Origin: Chthoniobacteraceae bacterium
GTDB taxonomy: Bacteria > Verrucomicrobiota > Verrucomicrobiia > Chthoniobacterales > Chthoniobacteraceae
Assembly: GCA_947471505.1 (NCBI GenBank)
Contig: CANIWM010000005.1
Location: 60,885 to 124,884, forward strand
Length of the DNA: 64,000 nucleotides
Direction: 5' to 3'
Made by a program: the position numbers and the translations under genes
In this document: positions 1 through 8,670 of the stretch, one piece after another
Layout of the letters: each line of letters starts with the position of its first letter
Position numbering within the stretch: the first letter of the stretch is position 1
The notes under the pieces: generated by a model
The model's input: the letters and a program-made list of their open reading frames with translations, nothing else
What the model was told of the DNA's origin: nothing
Databases searched by the model: none

Positions 1-1
1 C

Positions 2-2473
2 ACCGCCTTGGCCCAAACGCCGGATGCCGCCGGCTTTGCCAAAGTCGTGCAGCCTTTTATAAAAGAGAACTGCACCAAGTGCCACGGCCCAGAGAAGCAG
101 AAGGGCAAGCTGCGGCTCGACACACTGGCAAACAACTTCGCCGACCCCGCGATCACCGCGAAGTGGGCCGAAGTCGTGAACTCCGTGAACGGCCACCAGA
201 TGCCGCCGGAGGACGAAAAGCAGCCGCCCGCCGTGGCTGCGGGCGCTTTCGCCGGATGGCTGGAAAATGCGCTGGCCCAAGGCGAGATCGCCAAGCGTTC
301 GGCGCGCGTCGTCATGCGGCGCATCAATCGCGCCGAGTATAATAATACCATCCGCGACCTCGTCGGCGTGGACTTTCATCCGGCGGACAAGTTCCCCGAA
401 GACCCGCCAGCGGGCGGCTTCGACAATATCGGGCAGGCGCTCACCATTTCACCGCTGCACCTGGAGCTTTACTACGCCGCCGCTCGGCAAATCCTCGACC
501 GCGCGCTCGTGGAAGGCGAGCAGCCGCCCAAGATTCTCTGGCGCTTCGAGCCGGAGGAAAACACCCTCGGCAGCGACCGCTACCGCGTGAAGCGCGATGG
601 CAACAACATCATCCTCAACGACGGCAAAAACGAAACCGAGAACGGCTTCACCGTCGTCCACCACGAGTCGTGGGACAAAGGCATCGGCTTCCGCGATTTC
701 AAGCTCAAGGACGCGGGCGAATACATCATCCGCTTCCGTGCGGCGGGCCGTGTGCCGAACCGGGAGCAAGTCGTCGCTTCCGCAGAAAGAATCCTCGCCG
801 CTCGCCGCGACGAGCAGGACGCCAAGAACCCCAAGGGCAAAGAATACACTCAGCGCGAATACGACAACTCGCTCGCCCATTTCAAAACCGCCCGCATCTA
901 CGAATACGGCCCACCCCGCGTTAAGGTCGGGCAGACCCTCGGCGGAACCCCGCGCGTCATCGCCGAGCTGGACATTGATGCCCCGCTCACCGAGGCCAAG
1001 ACCTACGAAATCCGCGCCTACTTCACCAAAGACAGCGCGGGCGTGGAACTCGACTACGCCTACGACATCCCCAAAGTGCTGGAGAACTTCTGGATGCAAG
1101 GCCGCGACAACTTCGCCCGCCCCGAGCTGCTCGTAGATTGGGTGGAACTCGAAGGCCCCATCCACCCCACATGGCCGCCCGCCAGCCACACGCGAGTGCT
1201 CGGAGCCGCCAGCACCAAAGACGAAAAAGCCCAAGCCCGCGACATCCTCGCCCGCTTCATGGCACGCGCCTACCGCCGCCCCATCACCCCCGACGAACTC
1301 GCCGCAAAACTCGCCCTCTTTGAAAAACTCCGCCCCGAAAAACCCAGCTTCACCGAGGCGATGAAGACCCCGCTCGCCGCCGTGCTTTCCTCGCCGCACT
1401 TCCTCTTCCTCGTCGAGCCCGAGGCCGCCCAGCCGCGCAAGCTCGCCCCCTACGAACTCGCCTCGCGTCTCTCCTACTGGCTCTGGTCCACCATGCCCGA
1501 CGACGAGCTGTTCAAACAAGCCGCCACCGGCGAACTCACCAAGCCCGCCGTCCTCGCCGCGCAGGTGAACCGGATGCTCGCCGACGCGAAGAGCGATGCC
1601 TTTATAAAGAACTTCACTGGCCAATGGCTCGGCCTCCGCAAAATCGGCGCGAACCCACCCAGCAAAAACCTCTACCCCGAATACGACCGCCACCTCGAAC
1701 TCTCCATCGCCCGCGAAACCGAAGGCTTCTTCGCCGAAATCCTCCGGCACGACCTCGACGCCCGCGCCCTTATAAAGAGCGACTTCATCACCATCAACGA
1801 ACGCCTCGCCCGGTTCTACGGCATCCCCGGCGTAAAAGGCGACGCCATCCGCCGAGTCCCGGCCGCAGAGCATCGCGGTGGCCTCGTCACCCAAGCCTCC
1901 ATCCACAGCCTCACCTCCAACGGCACCCGCACCTCCCCCGTCACACGCGGCGTCTGGGTCATGCGCACCATGCTCGGCATAGACCCCGGCCTCCCCGTCG
2001 CCAACGTCGGCGAAATCCCCAACAAAGTCCCCGGCCTCGACAAAGCCACCGTCCGCCAGCGCCTCCAGATCCACCGCGAAAACGCCGCCTGCGCCCGCTG
2101 CCACGACCGCATCGATCCCCTCGGCTTCGCGCTCGAAAACTTCAACGCCGCCGGCGAATGGCGCGACCGCGAAGGCCACGGCTACCAAGGCCGCATCGAG
2201 AAAAACGACCCACTCATTGACGCAAAATCCAAGATGCTCGATGGCACCGAAATCACCGGCGTCGAAGGACTCCAAGCCGCCCTCCTCGCACAAGAAGACC
2301 TCTTCCTCACCGCCCTCGCCAACCAGTTCGCCACCTACGCCCTAGGCCGCGAACTCGGCTTCTCCGACCGCCCCACCATCCGCGCCGCCGTAGAAACCAT
2401 GAAGCGCAACCGCACCACACTCCGCTCCCTTCTCCTGACAATCGCCACCTCCGAACTCTTCACCACGAAGTAA
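2..2473 (+). CDS. Cytochrome c-type DUF1587/DUF1595/DUF1592/DUF1588/DUF1585 protein, 5' end cut by the window
   Basis: Large secreted protein of the planctomycete/verrucomicrobial cytochrome family. The reading frame is open to base 2 and the first residues look like the end of a signal peptide (TALAQ), so the true start lies upstream; the TTG at 8 is only the first possible in-window start. Counting from that TTG, a haem motif CTKCH lies at residues 22-26. It is followed by the DUF1587 signature INRAEYNNTIRDLVGVD, the DUF1595 stretch AYRRPITPDEL, DUF1592 (LASRLSYWLWSTMPDDEL), DUF1588 (HRGGLVTQASIHSLTSNGTR) and a C-terminal DUF1585. The family is thought to act in the periplasm alongside polysaccharide or sulfatase genes, but its biochemical role is unproven. 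No DUF1552 partner is visible here; one could lie upstream of the window. Confidence 0.93.
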   Translation, partial: TALAQTPDAAGFAKVVQPFIKENCTKCHGPEKQKGKLRLDTLANNFADPAITAKWAEVVNSVNGHQMPPEDEKQPPAVAAGAFAGWLENALAQGEIAKRSARVVMRRINRAEYNNTIRDLVGVDFHPADKFPEDPPAGGFDNIGQALTISPLHLELYYAAARQILDRALVEGEQPPKILWRFEPEENTLGSDRYRVKRDGNNIILNDGKNETENGFTVVHHESWDKGIGFRDFKLKDAGEYIIRFRAAGRVPNREQVVASAERILAARRDEQDAKNPKGKEYTQREYDNSLAHFKTARIYEYGPPRVKVGQTLGGTPRVIAELDIDAPLTEAKTYEIRAYFTKDSAGVELDYAYDIPKVLENFWMQGRDNFARPELLVDWVELEGPIHPTWPPASHTRVLGAASTKDEKAQARDILARFMARAYRRPITPDELAAKLALFEKLRPEKPSFTEAMKTPLAAVLSSPHFLFLVEPEAAQPRKLAPYELASRLSYWLWSTMPDDELFKQAATGELTKPAVLAAQVNRMLADAKSDAFIKNFTGQWLGLRKIGANPPSKNLYPEYDRHLELSIARETEGFFAEILRHDLDARALIKSDFITINERLARFYGIPGVKGDAIRRVPAAEHRGGLVTQASIHSLTSNGTRTSPVTRGVWVMRTMLGIDPGLPVANVGEIPNKVPGLDKATVRQRLQIHRENAACARCHDRIDPLGFALENFNAAGEWRDREGHGYQGRIEKNDPLIDAKSKMLDGTEITGVEGLQAALLAQEDLFLTALANQFATYALGRELGFSDRPTIRAAVETMKRNRTTLRSLLLTIATSELFTTK

Positions 2474-2488
2474 GCGTTCCCCCACCGC

Positions 2489-2815
2489 TCACGCTGCGGC
2501 AGTGTCGTTCAGCAGCAGGGTTTCAAAAAGGCGGACCAATTTGGTTTTCTGAGCGACGAGTGGAAGTTCCGGCACTAGCTTGCGCTCCACGGAGAGGCCC
2601 GTAGCCGGATCTTCGATTCGCATGAGCTTTTGCCCATCAGTGAGCTGGACGAGTTGGATGCGGAAGTTCGGATTCAGAATCTTACGGTAGTCTTAAAAAC
2701 CAAAGCCTTCCAGCATTCGGTTCAGGTTTTCCGGACTGGCAGGGCCGAGCTTGGCGTGGGCTTCGTGGGCGGCGGATTCAACCCGAACGCCGCGATTGCC
2801 CGTCGTAGCTCGCGC
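2489..2815 (-). pseudogene. Remnant of an unrecognised gene with an in-frame TAA
   Basis: One minus-strand frame reads sensibly from about 2815 to a TGA at 2489-2491 but is interrupted by a TAA at 2693-2695. Upstream of the stop the frame reads ...ENLNRMLEGFGF, and directly after it DYRKILNPNFRIQLVQLTDG. The sequence on both sides has the composition of a folded protein rather than a shadow frame. Its 5' side runs into the end of the cytochrome gene that stops at 2815, so the original start is lost or overlaps that gene. I do not recognise the family. A single base change (for example AAA to TAA) would explain the stop. Confidence 0.4.
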
Positions 2816-3654
2816 TACCAGCGGTAATGATCGAGGCCGCCGTTGCTCAGAGCGCCGCCGAGGAAGCCGGTGGCGGAGACGAGGAGCGCGCCGAGTAGGA
2901 GTGCGCCGCGAAAACGTGTGCGCTCGGGCGAGCCTTCTTCGCATTCGGATAGGCAGACGAGCACGGCGCAGACGAGGGCCCAGACGGCGGTGGCGATGCC
3001 GAGCCAGCGGTGCCATTCGGTGAGTGCGTCGCTGTGGTTTTGGTATTTGGCGTTGAGCCAGCCGAGGGTCGCGACCATCGGTGCGCTGGCAGCGGCGACG
3101 ATGACGAGGAAGCGCACGACAAGCAGCCAGTTCTCCCTTTTTGTAAACCAAGCGAGCGCTTCGGCGAGGACGGCGGCCATCAAGAGCCCGACGGGGAAGT
3201 GCGTGGTGGCGGAGTGGAACTTGCCGAACCATGCCAGCAGGCGCGGGAGAAATGGGCGCGATTTTTTTACCACGGGCGCGGGCGCGGGCAGCGGGGCGTC
3301 GGCGGGGAGGCCGGGGCTCCCGGCTTTGATCCATGCGGCGACGGTTTTGAGTTCGTCGGGGGTGAGCGGGGGCACGTCGGCGTCTTCGCCGGGCATCTCG
3401 TTGTCCTCGACCATTTGGTAGAGCTTGGAGTCTTCGACATCGCCGGGGGTGATGAATTTGGCGTTCTTGCCGAGTCGCGCGAGGTCGAGGACGTAGCCAA
3501 ATTTTCCTTTCGGCTTGGGTAGATGGCTGCCGTGGCAGTCGGCGCATTTGGCGTTGAAGATGCGATAGACTTCCGTGGCGAGCGCGGACTTTTCATCCGC
3601 CATACACCAGCCACTGAGGATCGCGAGGACCACGAGAATTCGGATTCCGTTCAT
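2815..3654 (-). CDS. Membrane-anchored c-type cytochrome with DUF2231-like membrane domain
   Basis: 279 residues. A signal peptide (MNGIRILVVLAILSGWCMA) precedes a planctomycete-type cytochrome c domain with haem motif CADCH at residues 37-41 and a possible axial ligand Met in the NEMPGEDAD stretch. After a proline-rich linker come about four membrane helices starting with KFHSATTHFPVGLLMA, the pattern typical of DUF2231-like domains. It is therefore likely an electron-carrying protein anchored in the inner membrane and facing the periplasm. I chose the ATG at 3654; a GTG at 3669 in the same frame would only add MLSYH ahead of the signal peptide. It is divergent from the coiled-coil membrane gene at 3745, so 3655-3744 should hold both promoters. 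Confidence 0.8.
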   Translation of the reverse strand: MNGIRILVVLAILSGWCMADEKSALATEVYRIFNAKCADCHGSHLPKPKGKFGYVLDLARLGKNAKFITPGDVEDSKLYQMVEDNEMPGEDADVPPLTPDELKTVAAWIKAGSPGLPADAPLPAPAPVVKKSRPFLPRLLAWFGKFHSATTHFPVGLLMAAVLAEALAWFTKRENWLLVVRFLVIVAAASAPMVATLGWLNAKYQNHSDALTEWHRWLGIATAVWALVCAVLVCLSECEEGSPERTRFRGALLLGALLVSATGFLGGALSNGGLDHYRW

Positions 3655-3744
3655 GTGATAAGATAACACTGCGCATACTCAGGGTATTAGGGCGCACGTT
3701 GTCGAGCATTGCGCACGGACGGCGAGCGGCTACTGTGCGCGACC

Positions 3745-5412
3745 GTGAGTTCACCGGATGCCACATCCATTCTCAAAGCCCTGCGCGCACTGCGCTGGCG
3801 GATGATGCTGTCGAATTACTTCCGCTGGTCGGCAAGGTGGACGCTCTTTTTTTTCACCGCGCTCGTAGGTGTGTTTGCGTGGAAGTGGGCGGCGGGCACG
3901 CTGCGGGTGAGCGCGGAGTGGCTGCCTGCGTTGGCGCTTTGCACGCTCATTGCGCCGTTTGCGGGCGGGATTATTTGCGGTGGGTTGATGGCGCTGCTGT
4001 TTCCGCCGTCGCTCCGGGAGGCCGCGCGCACCGCCGACCGGCTGTGGATTACGCGCGACCGATTCGTGACGGCGCTCGATTTCCTCGCTCGGAAATCGCT
4101 CACCGACTTCGAAGCGCTCGCGCTCGCCGAATGCGCGGGATTTGCTGGAAAAGAGAAGCGTCTCGCTCCGGTCGCGGCCCCCGTGGAGCTGCGCTGGGCG
4201 GTCGTGCCGATGGTGATGCTCGGCCTGCTGACGTGGGATTCTCTTCGGCACGAATCCGCGCTCCAGACGCTCGTGGATAAAGCGACGCTCGCAACTGCGG
4301 GGACGGTGAAACAACTGGAATCACTGGCGCAACAACTGGAGAAAAAATCCGTCGCCGAAGATGAAGCCCGCAAGCTCGCCGAGCGTCTCCGCCAAGCCGC
4401 CGAGCAGCTCCGCGCGGAAGCGAAAGAAGGACGCGACGGAGAGAAAGCCGCGCTTGCGGAACTCTCGAAGCTCGAACAGCTCGTCAAAGAAATGCGCCAG
4501 CAACACGCGGCGACACCCGACGAACTCAAAGCCCTCGCCGACGCGCTCGCCACTCAGGATCAGACCAAGGAAGCCGCCGCCGAAATACAGCGCGGCAATT
4601 TCGCCGAAGCAGCGAAGAAACTGGACGAAGCCGCCCAAGACCCCGCAGCCGCCGAGCAGGCGCAAAAGAGCCTGGAGCGCGCCCTCGAACATCTCTCCGA
4701 GCAAAAAGAGCAGCTCTCCAAACAGACCGAGCAACTCCGCGACAACGCCCGGCAAGCAGCCGCCAGCGGCCAGCGGCAAGAGCTTCTCCAACAGCTCTCG
4801 CAAGCGCTCAACGAATTGCAAAAGCAGAACAAACTCTCGCAAGGCAAAGACGGCAAGGATGGCGAGAAGCAGGAGCAACAGAAGCAAGCCCAAGGCGGCG
4901 GGAAGGAGATGACGGACGAGGAACTCAAAAAGATGCTGAGCGCGCTTCAAAACATGAAGAACAACGACGGCCCCGCAGACGGGGGCGGCGAGCCACAGCG
5001 CAGCGAAGCGCATGACGGCGACGGAGAAATCCGCATCTCGAATTTCGGCGGCAAAAACCCCGGCAGCACGCAGCCCGGCAACGAAGAGAAAGGGGAGCAA
5101 TTCCCGACGGGCCAGCCCGGCGACAAGGACGAGAAAGGCACGACGAAGGATCCTTTTGGCCAGCAACAAACTGCGGCGGCAGAAAGCGGAAAGGAGAATC
5201 AGGCGAAAGGACTCCTCGGCACCGGCGAGTCGCTCTCCGCGATGGTCCCCAATGCGCCCGGCGCAGACGAGAAGGCCAAGCGCCGATACCGTGAACTTTA
5301 CCAAGCCGCCTCCGCAGATGCCGAGGCGGCGGTCGTGCAAGAGTCTATCCCGCTCGGTGCCCGCTTTCTGATCAAACGCTACTTCGAATCCATCCGCCCG
5401 AAGGAGCGGTAG
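3745..5412 (+). CDS. DUF4175-like membrane protein with long Gln/Glu-rich coiled coil
   Basis: 555 residues from a GTG at 3745 (a TTG at 3709 in the same frame is possible but precedes no better start region). The N-terminus has two strong membrane helices (WTLFFFTALVGVFAWKW and LALCTLIAPFAGGIICGGLMALLF) and a third short one near residue 155. It is followed by a very long helical region dominated by Glu, Lys, Gln and Ala. The C-terminal third is Gly/Gln/Lys rich and probably disordered, ending in a short ordered segment (AKRRYRELYQAASADAEAAV). The layout resembles the larger DUF4175-like protein at 16134-19229, so the two are probably distant paralogues. Function is unknown; scaffolding at the envelope is a guess from the shape. 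Confidence 0.75.
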   Translation: MSSPDATSILKALRALRWRMMLSNYFRWSARWTLFFFTALVGVFAWKWAAGTLRVSAEWLPALALCTLIAPFAGGIICGGLMALLFPPSLREAARTADRLWITRDRFVTALDFLARKSLTDFEALALAECAGFAGKEKRLAPVAAPVELRWAVVPMVMLGLLTWDSLRHESALQTLVDKATLATAGTVKQLESLAQQLEKKSVAEDEARKLAERLRQAAEQLRAEAKEGRDGEKAALAELSKLEQLVKEMRQQHAATPDELKALADALATQDQTKEAAAEIQRGNFAEAAKKLDEAAQDPAAAEQAQKSLERALEHLSEQKEQLSKQTEQLRDNARQAAASGQRQELLQQLSQALNELQKQNKLSQGKDGKDGEKQEQQKQAQGGGKEMTDEELKKMLSALQNMKNNDGPADGGGEPQRSEAHDGDGEIRISNFGGKNPGSTQPGNEEKGEQFPTGQPGDKDEKGTTKDPFGQQQTAAAESGKENQAKGLLGTGESLSAMVPNAPGADEKAKRRYRELYQAASADAEAAVVQESIPLGARFLIKRYFESIRPKER

Positions 5413-5421
5413 GCTACCGCT
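5405..5421. terminator. Palindrome spanning two convergent stop codons
   Basis: The 8-base arms agcggtag and ctaccgct are separated by one base. They contain the TAG of the plus-strand coiled-coil gene and the complementary TAG of the minus-strand esterase. It could act as a weak bidirectional terminator, but no U-run follows it. Confidence 0.3.
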
Positions 5422-6358
5422 TCAGCACGTCGATGAGAAACGACTGCACGGTGGGGTGCTTCACGTCGGGAGCGCCGGGATAGACGAGTTCGTTTTTCAC
5501 GCCCGCTGCGTTGAGCCGCTCTTGCAGCTTCACGCCGAAGTTCGCGGTGTGCGTGGGGTCTTTCTCCGGTCGGCCCATCGCGGGCGGCGTGCGGTAGAAG
5601 AGGTGGATCGGCGGGTCGTCGGAAGTGACAAGCGCGAAAGGCGAATACTCGGCGATCCACGGGAGGATTTTGCCGCGTTCAGCGAGGAACTCATCGAACT
5701 GCGAGAGCTTCTTTGCCGCGTCGCCATTGAAGCCGAATGCGTGTCCGCCGTATTTGCTGTTCGGCGTCCAGTCCTTCATCTGCTGCGGGTCGAGCGTGGT
5801 CTGGGCGTTGGAGACGGCGGCGCACCAGAGCCGTGTGGATTCACGGGAAATGGGGTCGCTGCTTCTGGGATCGGCGAGGTCATCGTGAAAGGCGAGCCAG
5901 AGGCTAGAGCATGCGCCCGCCGAACTGCCGGAAGCCCCGATGCGGGCTTTATCAATGTTCCACTCAGCGGCTTTACTGCGGACGAATTGCAGCGCACGAG
6001 CGGCGTCGTGCAGCGGGCCACGGACGGGCGGCACTTCGCCATCGGCAGCGGCCTCGGGGGTGAAACGGTATTCGATGGAGACGACGGAGATGCCCGCCTT
6101 GAGAACGTCTTCGAGGATCGGCGAAAACCCGCTGAAACGGTTGCCATTCAGCCACCCGCCGCCGTGGATGAAAAAGAGGAGCGGCGTGGGTTTATCGGCT
6201 TTTACTTTCCAAAAGTGGAGGACTTGCTTCGGGTGCTTGCCGTAGGCGACATCGGCGAGCGTGGGCTTTGGACCTTGTTGGGAGTCGTACTTTTGGTTCG
6301 GCGTATCAGCGGCGAAGAGCGTGGCAGCGGAGAGCGCGAGGATGGTGAGCGATTTCAT
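5414..6358 (-). CDS. Secreted alpha/beta hydrolase (BD-FAE / carboxylesterase-like)
   Basis: 314 residues starting at the ATG at 6358, directly followed by a clean signal peptide (MKSLTILALSAATLFAADTP). The oxyanion-hole motif HGGGW is at residues 65-69 and the nucleophile elbow appears as GASGSSAG, as in the bacterial esterase/lipase family that includes BD-FAE. A late histidine (DVKHPTVQSF) fits the catalytic His. It probably hydrolyses ester decorations on polysaccharides in the periplasm. Its ATG overlaps the TGA of the upstream symporter gene (ATGA), so the two are translationally coupled and likely serve one uptake and degradation function. Confidence 0.85.
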   Translation of the reverse strand: MKSLTILALSAATLFAADTPNQKYDSQQGPKPTLADVAYGKHPKQVLHFWKVKADKPTPLLFFIHGGGWLNGNRFSGFSPILEDVLKAGISVVSIEYRFTPEAAADGEVPPVRGPLHDAARALQFVRSKAAEWNIDKARIGASGSSAGACSSLWLAFHDDLADPRSSDPISRESTRLWCAAVSNAQTTLDPQQMKDWTPNSKYGGHAFGFNGDAAKKLSQFDEFLAERGKILPWIAEYSPFALVTSDDPPIHLFYRTPPAMGRPEKDPTHTANFGVKLQERLNAAGVKNELVYPGAPDVKHPTVQSFLIDVLKR

Positions 6359-7953
6359 GAAGTGCGTTTTGGAAAAGAGACGGCGACGAGAAAGGTAACG
6401 ATGGTGCCGAACATGATGCGCCACGGGAACTCGATGACAGGCACATCTTTGCCGTGGCTCCATGTCGTCGCGGGGTTGAAGAGCCTGATCACGTCAATGT
6501 CCAGCCCGCTGAGATACGCGACGACGAGGAAGCCCGCGACCATCGCGATGACGTTGCCCTCGTCGCTGCCCCGCGTTTTTGTAAAGAGCCCGACCATAAA
6601 GACGCCGAGCAGCGAGCCGTAGGTGTATCCGAAAATGCCGAGGATGATGGGCAGGATGCGCAAGTTCGGGTTGTGCGTCGTGACCCACGCCGTCCCGAGC
6701 GCCACGGCGATGAGCATCGTGGCGAAGAGCACGGTGCCGAAGCGCAGGACTTTGATGCGCCCTTTGTCCGTCGTGGGCTCGCCAAAAATCGGGAAGTGGA
6801 AGTCGCGCACGTAGCTCGTCGCCAGTGCGTTCAGCGCGGTGCTGAGCGAGCCCATCGCCGTCGCGAGTACGCCTGCGAGCACGAGCCCACGGATGCCAGC
6901 GGGCATGACGGTGAGGATGAAATGCGGGAAGACTTTGTTCGCAAAGACGACGCCCTTGTCGTTGCGCGGGAGCAGCGGGTCGAGGTGCTGCTGGTAGTAG
7001 GCCCAGAGCATGATGCCGATGGTCAGGACGATGAGCGTGATGGGCACATCGGCCAACCCGGAGAGGATCGTCGCCTTTGCGCTCTGGCGCTTGTCTTTCG
7101 CCGTGAGCATCCGCTGCACCATGTCTTGATCCGTGCCATGTGTGGCGAGCGTCACAAACGTCGAGCCGAGGAACGCCGCCCACACGGTGTATTCCGTTTC
7201 GAGGATGTTCTTGATATTCGTCCACACGTCCGCATTCGGAGTGAGCCCCCAATCCACGAACGCCATGTCCTTTTCCCCTGTGAGTAGTTTCATCGCCCCA
7301 GCCCAGCCGCCCTCAATGTGGCCGAGCAAAAACCACAGCGAAAAACTCAGCGCAGAGATCAGCACGATGATCTGGATCACGTCCGTCCAAATCACCGCGC
7401 GGATGCCGCCGAGCGAAGTGTAGAGTGCCGTCGCGGCTGTCACGAAAACCAGCGCGCCGCCCGTGAGCAGGAATTCGTTCATCGGCGTGAGCGGTTTTTC
7501 GGGATAATGGAGATGCCAAGCCAGCACGAGCAGCATACTCGGCACCCACAGTCGCGTCCCGCTCGCCAGCGTGCGCGTGACGAGAAAAGTGAACGACGCC
7601 GCCTTTCGCGTCACCGGCCCGAACCGCGTCTCCAAAAACTCATACACCGAGATAACATTATGCCGATAGTAAGCAGGGATGAACACCGCGCTCACCACCA
7701 CGCGCGCCAGCAGGTAGCCGACGATGAGCTGAATATACGTGTAGTTTTTCAGCGCATAGCCCTCGCCCGGCGCTCCGAAGAAAGTCCCCGCGCTGATCTC
7801 CGCCGCTAAAATCGACGCCAGCACGGCCCACCATGCGATCTGCCGATCGCCGAGCGTGAAGCCTTCCACGCTACCGCTCTTACTCCGCTGGCTAAGGCCG
7901 ATGCCGATGATGACGGCGAAGTAGGCAAGGATGACGAGTGCATCGAAAAACAT
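6355..7953 (-). CDS. Sodium:solute symporter (SSS family)
   Basis: 532 residues with about 13 hydrophobic segments. The start MFFDALVILAYFAVIIGIGL at the ATG at 7953 gives the usual first helix, and the family signature follows in GSVEGFTLGDRQIAWW and SILAAEISAGTFFGAPGEGY. The conserved stretch GGIRAVIWTDVIQ marks the SSS core. Such carriers import sugars, sialic acid, amino acids or small acids with Na+; the substrate cannot be read from sequence. In PVC bacteria the gene commonly pairs with periplasmic esterases or sugar hydrolases, which agrees with the overlapping esterase gene downstream. The longer frame to 8049 lacks a sensible N-terminus. Confidence 0.93.
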   Translation of the reverse strand: MFFDALVILAYFAVIIGIGLSQRSKSGSVEGFTLGDRQIAWWAVLASILAAEISAGTFFGAPGEGYALKNYTYIQLIVGYLLARVVVSAVFIPAYYRHNVISVYEFLETRFGPVTRKAASFTFLVTRTLASGTRLWVPSMLLVLAWHLHYPEKPLTPMNEFLLTGGALVFVTAATALYTSLGGIRAVIWTDVIQIIVLISALSFSLWFLLGHIEGGWAGAMKLLTGEKDMAFVDWGLTPNADVWTNIKNILETEYTVWAAFLGSTFVTLATHGTDQDMVQRMLTAKDKRQSAKATILSGLADVPITLIVLTIGIMLWAYYQQHLDPLLPRNDKGVVFANKVFPHFILTVMPAGIRGLVLAGVLATAMGSLSTALNALATSYVRDFHFPIFGEPTTDKGRIKVLRFGTVLFATMLIAVALGTAWVTTHNPNLRILPIILGIFGYTYGSLLGVFMVGLFTKTRGSDEGNVIAMVAGFLVVAYLSGLDIDVIRLFNPATTWSHGKDVPVIEFPWRIMFGTIVTFLVAVSFPKRTS

Positions 7954-8060
7954 GGGCGTGGAAAAGAGGACAGAACGTGACAATTGGAAAGCGCAATTCG
8001 CGCCAGTTGACAAATGACCCTGCGCCCCCGTAGGTTCGCGCGCCTTCACCGAGGCATCCT

Positions 8061-8660
8061 ATGCTGCTCAACCGACATGTTCTTGTCTTGAACCGGCTGT
8101 GGCAGGCGATTCACGTCTGCACTGCCCGTAGGGCTTTTACTCTTTTGTGCCAGGGCCATGCGCAGGTCGTCCACACGGAGGACGGCAGTTTTTCCACCCA
8201 CGACTTCGAGAGTTGGCGCGACCTCAGCACCCGCGAACCCGACCCACACATGGTGCAAACCTCCCGCTGGCGCATCCGCGTCCCGCGCGTCATCCTCCTC
8301 GTCCTCTTCGACCGGATGCCCCGCAAAGAAGTGAAATTCACCCGCCACAACATCTTCGAGCGCGACCGCAACACCTGCCAATACTGCGGCAAGACGTTCG
8401 ACCGCAAAGACCTAAACCTCGACCACGTCTTCCCCCGCGACCGAGGCGGCCCGATGACGTGGGAAAACATCGTCTGCTCCTGCATCCGCTGCAACACGCG
8501 GAAAGCCAACCGCACCCCCGAGCAAGCAAAGATGCAGCTCATCCGCAAACCCGAGCGCCCCAAATGGCGGCCCTTCGCCCACCTCACCTTCGGCGCAGAG
8601 GCTCACGAGAGCTGGAAGCATTTCGTAGATTTCGCCTACTGGAATGTCGAGCTGACGTAG
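8061..8660 (+). CDS. HNH endonuclease domain protein
   Basis: 199 residues. The C-terminal half carries a standard zinc-supported HNH domain: RDRNTCQYCG, then LNLDHVFPRDRGGPMTWENI with the catalytic His, then CIRCNTRKANRTP. The N-terminal half (VLVLNRLWQAIHVCTARRAF) is the conserved extension found in the housekeeping-type HNH family widespread in PVC and cyanobacterial genomes. That family is not obviously mobile. The ATG at 8061 is well placed. It is divergent from the symporter gene (107-base gap) and convergent with the large repeat protein that ends at 8671. Confidence 0.88.
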   Translation: MLLNRHVLVLNRLWQAIHVCTARRAFTLLCQGHAQVVHTEDGSFSTHDFESWRDLSTREPDPHMVQTSRWRIRVPRVILLVLFDRMPRKEVKFTRHNIFERDRNTCQYCGKTFDRKDLNLDHVFPRDRGGPMTWENIVCSCIRCNTRKANRTPEQAKMQLIRKPERPKWRPFAHLTFGAEAHESWKHFVDFAYWNVELT

Positions 8661-8670
8661 CGCGTTCCCG

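Noticed and set aside
449..2293. 614-codon open frame opposite the first DUF1592 gene
   Set aside because: Low-complexity Gly/Ala/Val/Glu composition typical of the antisense of a high-GC gene; the plus-strand protein has clear family motifs.
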